Shown here: piece after piece, positions 32,408 to 43,095 of the stretch
Position numbering within the stretch: the first letter of the stretch is position 1
How the letters are laid out: each line of letters begins with the position of its first letter
Origin: Plazaster borealis
Taxonomy: Eukaryota; Echinodermata; Asteroidea; Forcipulatida; Labidiasteridae
Reading direction: 5' to 3'
Assembly: GCA_021014325.1 (NCBI GenBank)
Contig: CM037470.1
Span: 6,165,647-6,229,646 of the forward strand
Length of the DNA: 64,000 nt
The notes under the pieces: model-generated
The model's input: only the letters and a program-made list of their open reading frames with translations
Database searches by the model: none
What the model was told of the DNA's origin: nothing
Position numbers and translations under genes: made by a program

Positions 32408-32785
32408 TTAAAGGTCACCTGTGAACGTTTCAGTTGAATACTTTGTCTATTTGTTGAGAAGAAGAAGAAGAAGAAGAAAAAGAAAGAAAGAAAAACAATA
32501 ACGAGAAAATCACGGGGTAACAGCCGGTACCAACTGAATGTCTGGCCATATTGAGAGCAGCATTGAAATGGACACCACGGAAAGTCGCCTGCAGGCGATC
32601 TTTGAAGATTCAAATGTGTCGACATACGTTTTATTAATTGCCAGTCAACGGGGGGCGCTTCAGACGAAACAAGTTCGCAGAATGCTTACTGGCCATTACC
32701 ATTTTTACAACAAGTAGGCTTTTTGATAAAGATTACACATTAATTTATGTTCAGGGTCATTACCAAAGTATAACCCTACCTTTAA
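32408..32785 (+). mobile_element. TTAA MITE family E, copy E2 (left-truncated)
   Basis: It shares with E1 GTGAACGTTTCAGTTGAATA, a GAAGAAGAA microsatellite, GTAACAGCCGGTACCAAC and the right end GTATAACCCTACCTTTAA. A different hairpin sits in the core: TCGCCTGCAGGCGA near 32590. The left TTAAAGG is only 9 bp from the CCTGTGAA box, so about 75 bp are missing. Its right TTAA is shared with A6. Confidence 0.75.
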
Positions 32786-33157
32786 AGGCACTAAACACGT
32801 TTGGTAATTGTCAAAGACCAGTATTCTCACTTGGTGTATCCCAACATATGCATAAAGTAACAAGCCTGTGAAAATTTGGGCCCAAATTGGTAATTGAAGT
32901 TGCAAGAAAATGATAAAAGAAAAGCACCCTTGTTGTACAAATTTGTGTGCTTTCAGATAGGAATAAAAGGCTTCTTGCAAGAAGTCTTTTATTATTTTAG
33001 TGAGAAATGACCTCTTTCTCAAAAACTACGTTACTTCAGAGGAAGTCGTTTCTCACAATGTTTTATACTATCAACAGCTCTCTGTTGCTCGTTACCAAGT
33101 AATTTTTTATGCTAATATATATTTTGAGTAATTACCAAACGTGTACGGTGCCTTTAA
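32782..33157 (+). mobile_element. TTAA MITE family A, copy A6
   Basis: TTAAAGGCACTAAACACG to GTGTACGGTGCCTTTAA. Core hairpin AAGGCTTCTTGCAAGAAGTC. It abuts E2 through the TTAA at 32782-32785. Confidence 0.9.
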
Positions 33158-33558
33158 AGAACAATCCCCTCTATTCTCTTTAGTGAAAATGAAGACACCC
33201 ATCATACATCCACCTGCAATGATGTGTCAAGGAATTGATTTCGATAGATTACATGCCGAATGGTTCTGATGGCTTAACCACCGGTGCAGGAAACTCGGTG
33301 AAGATTGTGTCTGTTTTCCCAACCCTTGCAACAATGCAGAAATAACACTGGGATTTCCCCTATGAAATTGTGCCCACGCTTTGGGAAATAACCTGCAAAG
33401 ATATGGGTTAACTACCCCGAAAGCTCTTCTTAGTCTGATAAGTTAATTTAATTTCGGAAGCTCTCTGAGTATAAACTACATTGTGGTCCTGTCTTTTTAC
33501 GTTGTCCCACCTGACTGCTTCTGTTGCACTGGTATGGACCTTTGCATATACCTTATGC
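33158..33558. other. Unassigned non-coding
   Basis: No repeat or credible frame. Confidence 0.5.
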
Positions 33559-33793
33559 ATATGACGTCATTTGAGTAGGGCGCCATCGCCTAGAGGTCAA
33601 AGGACGTTGTTCATTGGCCAGTCCCGTGCGCCGCGCGTACAAATCTGTGCGTTTTCCATTGTTTCATCATCAGTTTATCGCAAACAATGCAAACGTGCAC
33701 GCGTGTACGCGCTGCGCACTGTTCTCAACCAATGATAGGTCTTTATTAACCTCTGTCGGTGAGGGCACTGTTTTGGGCTTGTGACGTCATATA
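33559..33793 (-). mobile_element. S-family foldback element, copy S2
   Basis: Inverted arms: left TATGACGTCA, GGGCGCC, AGAGGTCAA, TCATTGGCC, GTGCGCCGCGCGTACA; right in reverse TATGACGTCA, AGTGCCCTCACC, AGAGGTTAA, TCATTGGTT, GTGCGCAGCGCGTACA. The 235-bp element is highly GC- and CpG-rich, with two CRE palindromes (TGACGTCA), two inverted CCAAT boxes and an AGGTCA half-site. S1 at 1195-1345 is a relative. Confidence 0.8.
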
Positions 33794-33822
33794 CAGTGCG
33801 TCTATTACTACATGTAGTATGT

Positions 33823-34362
33823 TAGTCTGGTTCCCAGACCCAAAAATCTCCGACTAGGCTCTGTCGAATTTAGGGTCCGGTATCACCCAAAATCACGTGA
33901 CCAAAAAGGAGGAATTCCTCCTTTTTCGAAGTTATCCGAAATGTTCCGAACGTGTTGTCGTCAACGTTCGGACAGTATCGTTGATGGTCGGACATTTCCG
34001 GGTGTTTATGGTTGCATTGTAAACAGAATCCATGGAATCATAATGTCAGTCCTGTTGGCCGTAGATCCAGCAGGAGTTTTTGAGTTTACGCTCAACAAAT
34101 TTTTTTTTGTTGTTGTTGCATGTTTTAAGCACTTATGTAGGTCTCCTAGTGATTCAAATAAAGAAACTCACCTGCTGCAATCTACCTCCATGCTGCAAGT
34201 GAATGTAAAAATAGCTTCCGATCAGGTGCAGACATGGTTTCCCTGGAGATGACCCCCGACCCTGACAAGTTGCGTCATGCTCTATTTTTAACCGTGGGTG
34301 ATACCTGACCTAAGATTTTTAACAAGAGACGTCAAGGAATCTTTGGTCAGGGAACCAGACTA
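33823..34362. mobile_element. Mutator-like element with intact 9-bp target duplication
   Basis: The termini TAGTCTGGTTCCCAGACC and, reversed, TAGTCTGGTTCCCTGACC are inverted repeats of about 26 bp. They are flanked by perfect direct repeats GTAGTATGT at 33814-33822 and 34363-34371. A 9-bp duplication is the hallmark of the Mutator/MULE superfamily. The 540-bp interior has no transposase. It contains a 24-bp palindrome (33903-33926, AAAGGAGGAATTCCTCCTTT core) and, on the minus strand, a CAG/GTGAGT splice-donor match after an ATG (codons M-E-V-D-C-S). A 103-residue plus frame (33941-34252) has no known motif. Confidence 0.85.
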
Positions 34363-34387
34363 GTAGTATGTGTGTTGTGTTGTCGTA

Positions 34388-34475
34388 ATCTAGCCTTTGA
34401 GCAAGACTGCTGAGAGAGTCGAAACGTAAGGCCACTAAAACCCAGCGGGCAACAACGTTTTCAAATATACATTAA
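34388..34475. mobile_element. GTCGAAACGT repeat family J, copy J1
   Basis: CTTTGAGCAAGACTGCTGAG, AGAGTCGAAACGTAAGG and CAACAACGTTTTCAAATATA. It resembles J3 (36286-36372) in the order GAGCA/GATCA, AGACT.CTG, GTCGAAACGT. Possibly a terminal part of a Penelope-like retroelement. Confidence 0.4.
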
Positions 34476-35368
34476 GGCATGTGTGTGGAAGAATATCCAC
34501 ACTTATAGTTAGGGTGATACCCCCAATTATGTTACCATGTTGTGCCCCATATACCAAGGGCAGAGCATCTCAGAGGGTGAACCTACGTGATTATGGTCAC
34601 ACTGCAGTCATTTGTCCCATGACACCCAGCACATCAACAAAGGCACAACCCCCATGCATAGCGTGTAGCCTATTATAGCAAACCCTTCCAGGTGAAATAA
34701 AGGGTGTACAAACTTTCCAATCCTAGTCCAAACCTGATATGTTTTCAAAGAAATGGCAACGGGTGCCTATCTAGCTGGAGGTGACGTTGGACCATGTGGA
34801 AGGGAAAAAAACAAAATATAAATATAAATTTGTTGTGTGGAGGTTAATTTACACAAAAATTTCCCACAGGTAGTAAACAATATTGTTTTGCATTCATACC
34901 CACGGTCGTTTTAGTTGATCTTAAACTTCATACCACACCAAATCTACAGAGAAAAAAAAATCATCTAAAATACTGTCGAAATCGAAGGAGTAGAATTTGA
35001 AAACCCCACAGAAGCAGTAGTTGGATTGCAGCAGTCGATAAGAGTGACATTTAATGTAAAGAAATATTCATGAGTAAACATACCACCAATTTATGTTGTT
35101 CTCACTAAAACGGGGCCACGTTATTTTATGACAGTTTCAAAGGTTGATCTGTGATTGAAAACAAGACGATTGGAAAGAAGGTGCTCTTCCAAAATCAATG
35201 ATCATTTTTGACTACTGGGAAGCTACGTTCTAAATTCTTAAGTATTTCCTACTCCGTTGATATGAACATGAAGCCCAAAATATTTTTCCCAGAGATTACA
35301 TAAGGCAGCCATCCAACGGGAAAAAAAACGGGAAAGTACAGCGACTTTACCCCCAAACCATAGTGACC
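34476..35368. other. Unassigned, with a J fragment
   Basis: At about 34878-34930, TTGTTTTGCATTCATACCCA, CGGTCGTTTTAGTTGATCTT is a fragment matching the right part of J3. The rest is unassigned; the 65-residue frame at 34481-34678 is without motif. Confidence 0.4.
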
Positions 35369-35764
35369 TTAAAGGGCTTTATACGTTTGGTAATTACTCA
35401 TAAAATTAATGGCAATAAAAACTTACTTGGTAAGAAGTATACAGCAGCTTCAGATAATGCATTTTGAGAAACATTTCACTTTGAAGTATATATGATGTGG
35501 TTATGGAACAAAACACAAAAAATCAGTTTTGATCCTTAACCATTTGAATCTGAGAAGCGTTTCTGTCAGAAATGTTTCTCAGATTGTGTATTCCAATTGC
35601 AGATTCTTCTTCTTGCGCTCAAGATCATTGTCGGCAGTATCTCAAAAACGCTGCCACCTTTTGAAATGAAATTTTCACAGGTTAGTTTTATGTATATATC
35701 AACAACTATATGGGATTGAAACAAACAGTGGGATCCAATTACCAAACGTATACAATCCCTTTAA
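35369..35764 (+). mobile_element. TTAA MITE family B, copy B3
   Basis: The most complete B copy. TTAAAGGGCTTTATACGTTT at the left and CGTATACAATCCCTTTAA at the right. The core hairpin AATCTGAGAAGCGTTTCTG/CAGAAATGTTTCTCAGATT is centred about 197 bp from the left TTAA, the same position as in family A. No coding capacity. Confidence 0.88.
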
Positions 35765-36285
35765 AAATGCCCTTTTCGAAACTATGCATCCGGTGTACCA
35801 GCGGCACGTGTTTACGCAGTTACCGGACCGCAGAGTAGTAATTGGGCAGGGGCGAGGCTTCGGTTGGACCCGTGTGATCTACCGCGGTGACACCATACCT
35901 CCTCGGTTGGTTTCTGCAGTCAATGGAACCACTGTGTTCTCCCAACTTGCCCATGTCTTATAGATCGGAAGCTTGTGGATGAAGTTTATTGTTTCGAATA
36001 TGGGCTGACATTGTGGTTTGCATGAGGTCAATCTATGTGACCCCCAACACATGATGTATTTTAGTCTATCCATTTTGTACACCATGCTTGGCACTGTTGA
36101 ACTAGTAACCGACTACAGGATAATCGGTTATATATATAATCGATTATTTATCTGAAATTTTACTCGTACAAGTCGATATTGGTATCGATTTATCAACTTC
36201 CAAATAATGTTTTTGCTTCAAGATGCCTAATTGTAACATAAAGCTCAATGGTTGAAATGAGTGAATTGTAAAAAAAAAAAAAATG
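35765..36285. other. Unassigned non-coding
   Basis: 71-residue minus frame at 35879-36094 without motif. ATCGATT-type short inverted motifs near 36120-36200 and an A run at about 36271-36283. Confidence 0.4.
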
Positions 36286-36372
36286 CCTTTGATCAAAGAC
36301 TCTGCTAGGGTTGAAACGTCAGGAAACTATTTTTTGCATTTATACCAGAGGTCCTTTTGGTTGATAAGCAAT
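36286..36372. mobile_element. GTCGAAACGT repeat family J, copy J3
   Basis: TTGATCAAAGACTCTGCTAG, GGTTGAAACGTCAGGAAAC, TTTGCATTTATACCAGAGGT and CCTTTTGGTTGATAAGC. It matches J1 in the first half and the fragment at 34878-34930 in the second. Confidence 0.45.
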
Positions 36373-37083
36373 TTGCAACAGCTAATTCTATTTTTATGTT
36401 TAAAATGATTAAATTTTATTTTTATATAGTTAACAGAAAACAATGACAAGCAGTTTTCACCCCGTTATTTGTCGATTTAAGTGGAAACATTTGCTTTGGT
36501 TTTCCATTATTTTATAAAGCACAAAGCACACACACCTTATTTTGTTTTTTACGGTAATTAATATTTGTTTAGTAAATCTGTCTGATTTGATTACATGGTA
36601 TCAAGCATGTTTTGGTGGCTGGGCTGTGTACGTAAGAAGCCCAATGAAATGTTCCCACTGTAATTACGAGGAACACAGAAGAGAAGTCACCATAGCGCAT
36701 CGTCGTATGCTTCGTTGAATTATATTTAGTTGTGCATTCTTAGATCAGATTCAAACATAACATTTCCATGTAACTCGTGTGTCGACATACTGGTTCTAAA
36801 ACAAGTACCGTACTTTCTGCAGTTAAAACCTGGGATTTTTATGTCGAATTTTATATCACATACAACTATATTGAAAAAAATACAATTATGCAGAATCATC
36901 TCTTATTATAACAATTTGACCTTTTGCTACCTAAAAACCTCCCATCTTTACCGCAGCATATTTGAGATATTAGTCACACCAGTATTCAAATCGCATAGCA
37001 ACTGACTGTTACTGAAAGTGTGACGTGGGAACTATGATGACTACGGTGGCTCGGAAGAGACAATGGGAATATAAATTAGTGTT
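36373..37083. other. Unassigned non-coding
   Basis: AT-rich, with a 91-residue plus frame (36730-37005) of background composition. Nothing else. Confidence 0.5.
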
Positions 37084-37177
37084 CATTTTTCACAGGTTAG
37101 TTTTATGGTCACCTACAACTATATGGGGTTGAAACAAACAGTGGGTTCCAATTACCAAACGTATACAATCCCTTTAA
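37084..37177 (+). mobile_element. TTAA MITE family B, copy B4 (right end only)
   Basis: TTTTTCACAGGTTAGTTTTA, CTACAACTATATGGGGTTGA, AACAAACAGTGGGTTCCAAT and CGTATACAATCCCTTTAA are the last 90 bp of family B. Confidence 0.85.
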
Positions 37178-37552
37178 GTAGGTTTTGAAACTTTGCATGG
37201 CGGGAATACAAACAAATGAGGTTTGTGGAGACACCATGTATAATAGTTATCCTCTTGAGTTGTTTGGAGGGGTGGTTTCTGAGAAGAATTTAGTGTTAGT
37301 TCGTAACTTATGCTTGCCTGTTTAGATCAGCTTGGCCTATTTCTATTTTATAGCAAATTGGCAAAAGAGTTTCAGAGGTCATGTTCTCGAGAGAAATTTG
37401 TAATTTAGATGGGGATAATCTCAAGACGACAACCGAAATAAAGTTAACAAAAATTAAGCTTTTAAGTCGTGAACTAATTTATTTATCATAACGTAGACAT
37501 ATTGCCTGTGATGTACTGTCCACCTTACATCGTCTGTGTTTTGACTTGGTTA
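37178..37552. other. Unassigned non-coding
   Basis: Non-repetitive gap between B4 and A7. Nothing found. Confidence 0.5.
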
Positions 37553-37929
37553 TTAAAGTCACTGTACACGTTTGGTAATTACTCAAAACAAAATTACATA
37601 AAAACTTACTTCGTAACAAGCAACGGAGAGCTGTTGATAATATAAAACATTGTGAGAAACGACTCCCTCTGAAGTAACGTAGTTTTTGAGAAAAAAGGTA
37701 ATTTCTCACAGAAATATTTGAATCTGAAAAATACTTCTTTTTCATGCATCTGAAAGCACACAATATTGTGCAACAAGGGTGTTTTTTCTTTCATTATTTT
37801 CTTGCAACGTCGATGACCAATTGAGCCCAAATTTTCACAGGTTTGTTATTTTATGCATAAATATGTTGGGATACACCAAGTGAGAATACTGGTTTTTTGA
37901 CAATTACCAAACGTGTTCAGTGCCTTTAA
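37553..37929 (-). mobile_element. TTAA MITE family A, copy A7
   Basis: TTAAAGTCACTGTACACG to CGTGTTCAGTGCCTTTAA. The core differs from the AACTTCTTGCAAGAAG form: it reads TTTGAATCTGAAAAATACTT, with a weaker hairpin. The 94- and 74-residue frames are MITE translations. Confidence 0.88.
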
Positions 37930-37981
37930 ATATTGTTCTTAAAAGTGGACGAAAGAAAACACTACTCTAAAACGGAAAAAC

Positions 37982-38328
37982 TTAAATGTGTTATACAGGA
38001 TTGGTAGAGCTGACAAAATAGTTGCAGACAGTGCTCATGTTTTGTGTGATCAACCATGACATAACAAATTCGTGACATTTGGGGCTTAATCCGTTGTTCG
38101 AGTCAGGAGAAAATAGTGAACAAACATAATTTTCAGCATGTAAAAAACACGTTGTCCTTAATTTTTGGGTTTTTAAAGGTTTTTTTTATGGGTTTTCTCG
38201 AGGTATTTTATGGGGTATTTCACAGCAAAAAATGGTTGTTGCATGAACTTCAAAATCAGTAAGCTTTCAGACTAACATTAAACGATGATGTTTTTGTATC
38301 CTTACCAATCCCGTATAAAACCTTTAAG
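37982..38328 (+). mobile_element. TTAA MITE family C, copy C1
   Basis: TTAAATGTGTTATACAGG then ATTGGTAGAGC at the left; CTTACCAATCCCGTATAA then AACCTTTAA at the right. The TTCGTGACATTTGG box is about 89 bp in. Shared C body: TCATGTTTTGTGTGATCAAC, TCAGGAGAAAATAGTGAA and CAGTAAGCTTTCAGACTAA. Confidence 0.85.
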
Positions 38329-38792
38329 ACACATAGTTGAAGGTTGAAAAGATTGTGATCTCGTCAGTTCTGTTTTGAATATAAATTCACCAAGATGGCA
38401 TCCCGCACGGAGCTGCAGTTTCAAACCTCAGGTTCTTGATGTGGATTGCGTGCAGTTCCTTGTTATTCCCTTAAATCCCGAGTGTATTGAAAAACCTCAA
38501 GCTGTATACGGGCAGCAATAGCCGAGGGTAGCTCAAGTAGGTCACAGCGCAGTTGTAATAGAATAATTGATGGGGAAAAATTAGCGCGTTTTCGAGCTAA
38601 TTAGACACCAAATGTCAGAGGAAGGCTGATTTAAGAAAGGAAAAGCGACAAAAGTGTACCATATGACTCACGTATAATTACACAAAGTCATATCACATGT
38701 GCTGTATTTTCCATTTTTGTAGCATGTTGTTTAACAGTGGCTACCTGAGTTGGTATAGCGCCATCTATGTTTCGGTAAAAATGCTCGTTGTA
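38329..38792. other. Unassigned non-coding
   Basis: No gene or repeat. Moderately balanced composition. Confidence 0.5.
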
Positions 38793-39139
38793 TATAGACC
38801 ATGTATCCTTTGTTCACAAAAAAAGAGTGACTTTGTACATTCCAGTGCCTTTCTGGAAGGCAAGATACCGGGTACTACAATGGTCAGATGGGCAATTTGT
38901 GTGTCAGAATTTCCACATAAATTCTGAGATATAAAAGTAACAGCTGAACAAGTTTTGAGATGTACCGGCTTTCTTCATATCAAAAGTTGATACATTAATC
39001 AGACAGTGCAATTCCTGTAAAATATAATATTTTATGGTGTTTTGTTTCTATTGAGTTGTGTGTAAATCGTGCCTGCATAAAGTCCAGGCTCCTTGGAACT
39101 TTTGTAAACATGTGATGTCACAGGTTACGTGGTCTATTA
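38793..39139 (-). mobile_element. TATAGACC-type MITE family T, copy T2
   Basis: Left TATAGACCATGTATCC, right GGTTACGTGGTCTATTA (inverse of TATAGACCATGTAACC). Internal blocks match T1 in reverse: AAAGAGTGACTTTGTA, AGTAACAGCTGAACAAGTTT, CATATCAAAAGTTGATAC, TTTTGTAAACATGTGATGTC. The 76-residue frame at 38697-38927 lies mostly in the repeat. Confidence 0.75.
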
Positions 39140-39884
39140 TAAAGAGCTTTGTTCAGTTCCTGTTTTTGCTACGTCACGGATTGGTGTTTACAGGTTGTTG
39201 AGTATACGGCTCGTTTTTGCTTGTCATTTCATCTTTAAGTTTGTGGTCAAAAACGTTCGTGCAAAATCTTTTCCTGGTGTATCAAGTTGTAAAATACACG
39301 AGAGTTCAATCAATATCAATTACAAATTGATAGCTGTGTGAGAACATCATCAGTAAATCAGTGGTTGCTGGCGGGAAACCCTTGATACGTACGGACTTAA
39401 ATTATTATTTAAGCGTCGATTCTGAGATGTTGTTCCAATTCTACCAAATATTTTAACAATAGCAAGAAGGTTCGAACATCAAACTGGGAGATTGAGAAAG
39501 TTTTGCTGTTTACAAAAAAGTCAACATGGAAATTCGACGCACTTGCCGATTTGTATATTACGTTAGTTTTGATACAATAGTTAGATTGTTTAAAGTAGAA
39601 TCTTGTTATTCTGGATCTTCAAATACATCAATATAATGACATGAAAGTCAGTCCAAAACAAAGTAACAAAATTATAAAATCCCTCTAAAATACAACAAAT
39701 CAAACGCAGTCACATCTTTAGTACATGGCTCATTTAATAACTCTTAACTCATTGACTTTGACAACAAACACCAACTCGCGTTTCAAGATGTCGTTTCCCC
39801 TAGCCACAGTCTTCTGTCAGTGCTCACACTGAAAAACACAAGACTTCTCTTCTTTTCCTTGATTGGTTTCCATCATCGATTGTT
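39140..39884. other. Unassigned non-coding
   Basis: AT-rich with no repeat. A GC-rich patch follows. Confidence 0.5.
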
Positions 39885-40100
39885 ACTGTTTCGGACCCTC
39901 GCGCCCGGCCATTCAAATCAATCACAGCGACCGTCTGTCAGCGGTCTATTTCGTACCCGGGAAATGGCCCGTTACGCCGGCTCACGAACACCGGGCAAGC
40001 CACGGTGAGGGCAGCGCCAGGTGGCTCGGCCTCGCAGGAGACACACGCACGGTACCCTCCAGCAATAGATCCTATACACGCAGAGGCATGTTATTATCTT
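39885..40100. other. GC/CpG-rich island in AT-rich surroundings
   Basis: About 200 bp with many CpGs (CCCTCGCGCCCGGCC, GGCCCGTTACGCCGGCTC, CGGCCTCGCAGGAG) and an ATTCAAATCAATCACAG core. Two overlapping frames (62 and 79 codons) cover it; neither has a recognised domain. It could be a conserved regulatory element or an exon remnant. Confidence 0.35.
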
Positions 40101-40853
40101 GAGATTCTTCGCGATGGAAGTGAATGTGACGAGAGATGATTAATTAATAAATTTGACAACAAACTGGTCCTTTAAAAAGCTGGCCCAAACAGTTATAAAT
40201 TCCAGGGGGGGGGGTAGACTTACAAATCCACAAGGGGTGCCCAGTCTATCAATAACCAGCCATCATAATTGTACTGTCAGTTACACAGGGGTCTATCTAT
40301 TCTGTCTGTGATATGTATCCATTTTCAAAGAGCTGCTGAACAGAATGCCTAGATTATTATTAATCTGCTTGGCAAAAATAAATCTGCGTGGAACCAGTCA
40401 TAGTTAATAATAATAATACATTGTATTTAGCCGGTAACCTGTCCAAAAATGCTCGTCAGTTTGATTCACTTGAATGAAAGTAGAACTTAAAAAAAAGGAA
40501 AAAGAAAGCATACCCGATAGGTGGCGCCCTGTTCACAAAAGTTGTTTTAGTGAATTGTTGTGCCGTAAATGTTATAGAATGAGACGTGTTCGAAACCGAA
40601 CTTAATAAAGTGTTGTTAGCATGAATCGTTGTTAGAAATATCATTTTCATTCCTGAAGAGCCAACATCTTTCAGGAAAATGGATGTCAGACCACTTTTGC
40701 GCTCGACACAATACAAAACGCGGTTATTTTTGTTTCAAACTGTTTCAAGTATGATTGAGAATATTGTGAAATCACAACATCTTAAAAACTACATTTCACT
40801 AAAATGAAAGGGCAATGAGCTCAATTTTAAGCACTAAGATTCATGTATTTTCC
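40101..40853. other. Unassigned non-coding
   Basis: A G run at about 40206-40214 and an (ATA)n tail-like run at about 40408-40420 next to GTATTTAGCCGGTAACC, which may be a decayed retroposon end. No gene. Confidence 0.4.
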
Positions 40854-41183
40854 CCTTTAAAAATTGTGCGAGATTGAACATACACATCTTCAAAGGTTTG
40901 CACATAACTAACATGCTATCTAGAGGGTCATGTGAACAATTTTCATTGAAATATTTGTGCTTGAAGTAAGTATTGTTTTGAGAAAAATTAGTAAAACTAA
41001 TAATCAAAAACTCCATGTTTGAAAACAGTGAAAACATTTAAGGTTTTGTCATCCTATTTTCTCGTGACTCCGATGTCCGATTGAGCTTAAACTTTCACAA
41101 TTTGTTATTTCATGTATAATGTTGGGTCACATAAAGTGTGCATACTGGTCTTTGACAACTACCAATATTGCACACATGCTTTG
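40854..41183 (-). mobile_element. TTAA MITE family D, copy D3
   Basis: Starts CCTTTAAAAATTGTGCGAG. In reverse D order it has TTTGCACATAACTAACATGC, TATTTTCTCGTGACTCCGAT, GTCCGATTGAGCTTAAACTT, GTTGGGTCACATAAAGTGTG and TTTGACAACTACCAATATTG. The right TTAA is degraded. Confidence 0.75.
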
Positions 41184-42369
41184 GAATATAGCCTGTGCTG
41201 TCTTGTTTTTCTATTATGATTTATTTATCACGTCGGAACCCAGTCGCTCGTCCCACGCAAAACTTTTAATGTCCAAAATGTCAGAGGTTGAACGATGTTT
41301 TTTTTTCTTCTTTCTATTCCTTGCCTTAACGTTGATAGCACATTAAAGCCCGGCCATAATTGGTGACGAGACTGTTAATTTTCATCCTAACCACATTTCC
41401 CCATGCCATTCGTCAAAAAATTTGCTAGCAATACTTCTTTTCTCTCTGCCCCCCCCCTCCCTCCAACATGACGGTCACGTTTAAGAGCTCCACGCGTCTC
41501 GGCCAACTGACAGGTTCTTCTAAGACCCTGTCTTGTGAAATAGGTGTACACAGGAAACCATGCAATCGCTGCGGGTTAAACATCGGTTTCGACTACTTAA
41601 TAACAACATCCTATATATCAGCCGGGTGGACTAGCCACTCTGTTATTTTGTGACCAAAAAAAATCTCTATTTCTTTCTTAAAGAGGAGAGCATAAATTAG
41701 TCTAAAAGTGGAATCAAACATAAGATAATCCAGAGTTAAACCAGGGCGACGGTCTCGTATTTGGTTGAAAATTTCACTCTTAATCCCTGCTGGGTGTTTT
41801 AATGTTCCCTTTCCGAGTTCCCATGACAGCTGATCACGATAACATCATTAGAGATTTATGCCCATATTATTTCTTAAGTCATTTAAGTGGGAGACCAAAT
41901 AAATAGATTATTGTTTCTATACACCATAGGCGAGCTGTACTTTTCTGTGCGTATAGTTTTTCTTTCTCAGAGTGGCAGTTTTGTTCACGTTACATAAATC
42001 CTACTCCGATCAATGGGGTTTCCCTTTGTGTTCATTTATCTTCTCAAAACGTGAGCTTAAAACGACTTATAGAAACAAATACTTGAGGATAAATTTCAAT
42101 TTTCTCTGAATGCAGAATCTGCTGTGTTGGCCACACTGGATTTTTTTGAGCAGCTGTTTTTAATTTAAGCTTCTGTATAAAATAAACCCAAATGAACCGA
42201 GACTCTGCCGTTTTGTGCCAAGTTCCATGTGCAACCCATACCTGTTGCAACCGCGGCTTGTTTCCGCACACAAAGTGAGTGACAGACTTTTCAGAAGCTT
42301 CTACCAATTAGCGATTATTTGTTTGGCAAATTCAACAACTGGTTTTACATGTAGACATCGTGTTGCTTT
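41184..42369. other. Unassigned non-coding
   Basis: A C run at about 41449-41457 (CCCCCCCCTCCCTCC). Frames at 41119-41346, 41468-41653 and 42044-42307 are short and without motif. Confidence 0.5.
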
Positions 42370-42739
42370 CGCACTGAACACGTTTGGAAATTGTCAAAGA
42401 CCAGTATTCTCACTTGGTGTATCCCAACATATGCATAAAATAACAAGCCTGTGAAAATTTGGGCTCAATTGGTCATCGAAGTTGTAAGAAAATGATGAAA
42501 GAAAAACACCCTTGTTGTACAAATTTGTGTGCTTTCAGACAGAAAACAAAAAACTTCTTGCAAGAAGTTTTTATTATTTTAGTGAGAAATAACCTCTTTC
42601 TCAAAAACTACGTTACTTCAGAGGGAGTCGTTTCCTACAATGTTTTATACTATCAACAGCTCTCCGTTGCTTGTTACCAAGTAAGTTTTTATGCTAATAT
42701 TTGTTTTGAGTCATTACCAAACGTGTACGATACCTTTAA
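42370..42739 (+). mobile_element. TTAA MITE family A, copy A8
   Basis: The left TTAA is lost (TTTCGCACTGAACACG); the right end CGTGTACGATACCTTTAA is intact. The core is AACTTCTTGCAAGAAGTT with a local change upstream (GACAGAAAACAAA). The 97-residue frame is the MITE translation also seen in A2, A5 and A13. Confidence 0.9.
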
Positions 42740-42789
42740 GAAATATGTTTAAAGTCGCAGGAGGTGCCCATCAATTATAATTGGAGGCA

Positions 42790-43095
42790 GCAGTGCCAAA
42801 ACTAGGGTAAAACTTTAGGGGGCACAATGGGATGCACAATTTTTTTTTTCTGGGAGAACTTTTTGCCAATTAAAACTGTAGTTTCCGTTTGCATTTTTCT
42901 TACATAAGCCCTTTTCAGCGCTCTTGTTTATTCCATTTACTATATATCTATAAAATTTTGAAGTGAGCGTACAAACAAACACATTGTCTGTTTGTAAATG
43001 GAAACAAGTAGTTAAACAAAATTGCAGTTATCAATTTAAAGCTTATAAAATGTATCATTTTACTCTGGTAATCTTTGTTCAACCTCAAATCAAAA
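42790..43095. mobile_element. Dispersed repeat family R, copy R2
   Basis: It aligns with R1: AGGGGGCACAATGG, CCAATTAAAACTGTAGTTTC, CGTTTGCATTTTTCTTA, CAATTTAAAGCTTATAAAAT, GTATCATTTTACTCTGG. The CCACTGG end of R1 is not found. Confidence 0.5.
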
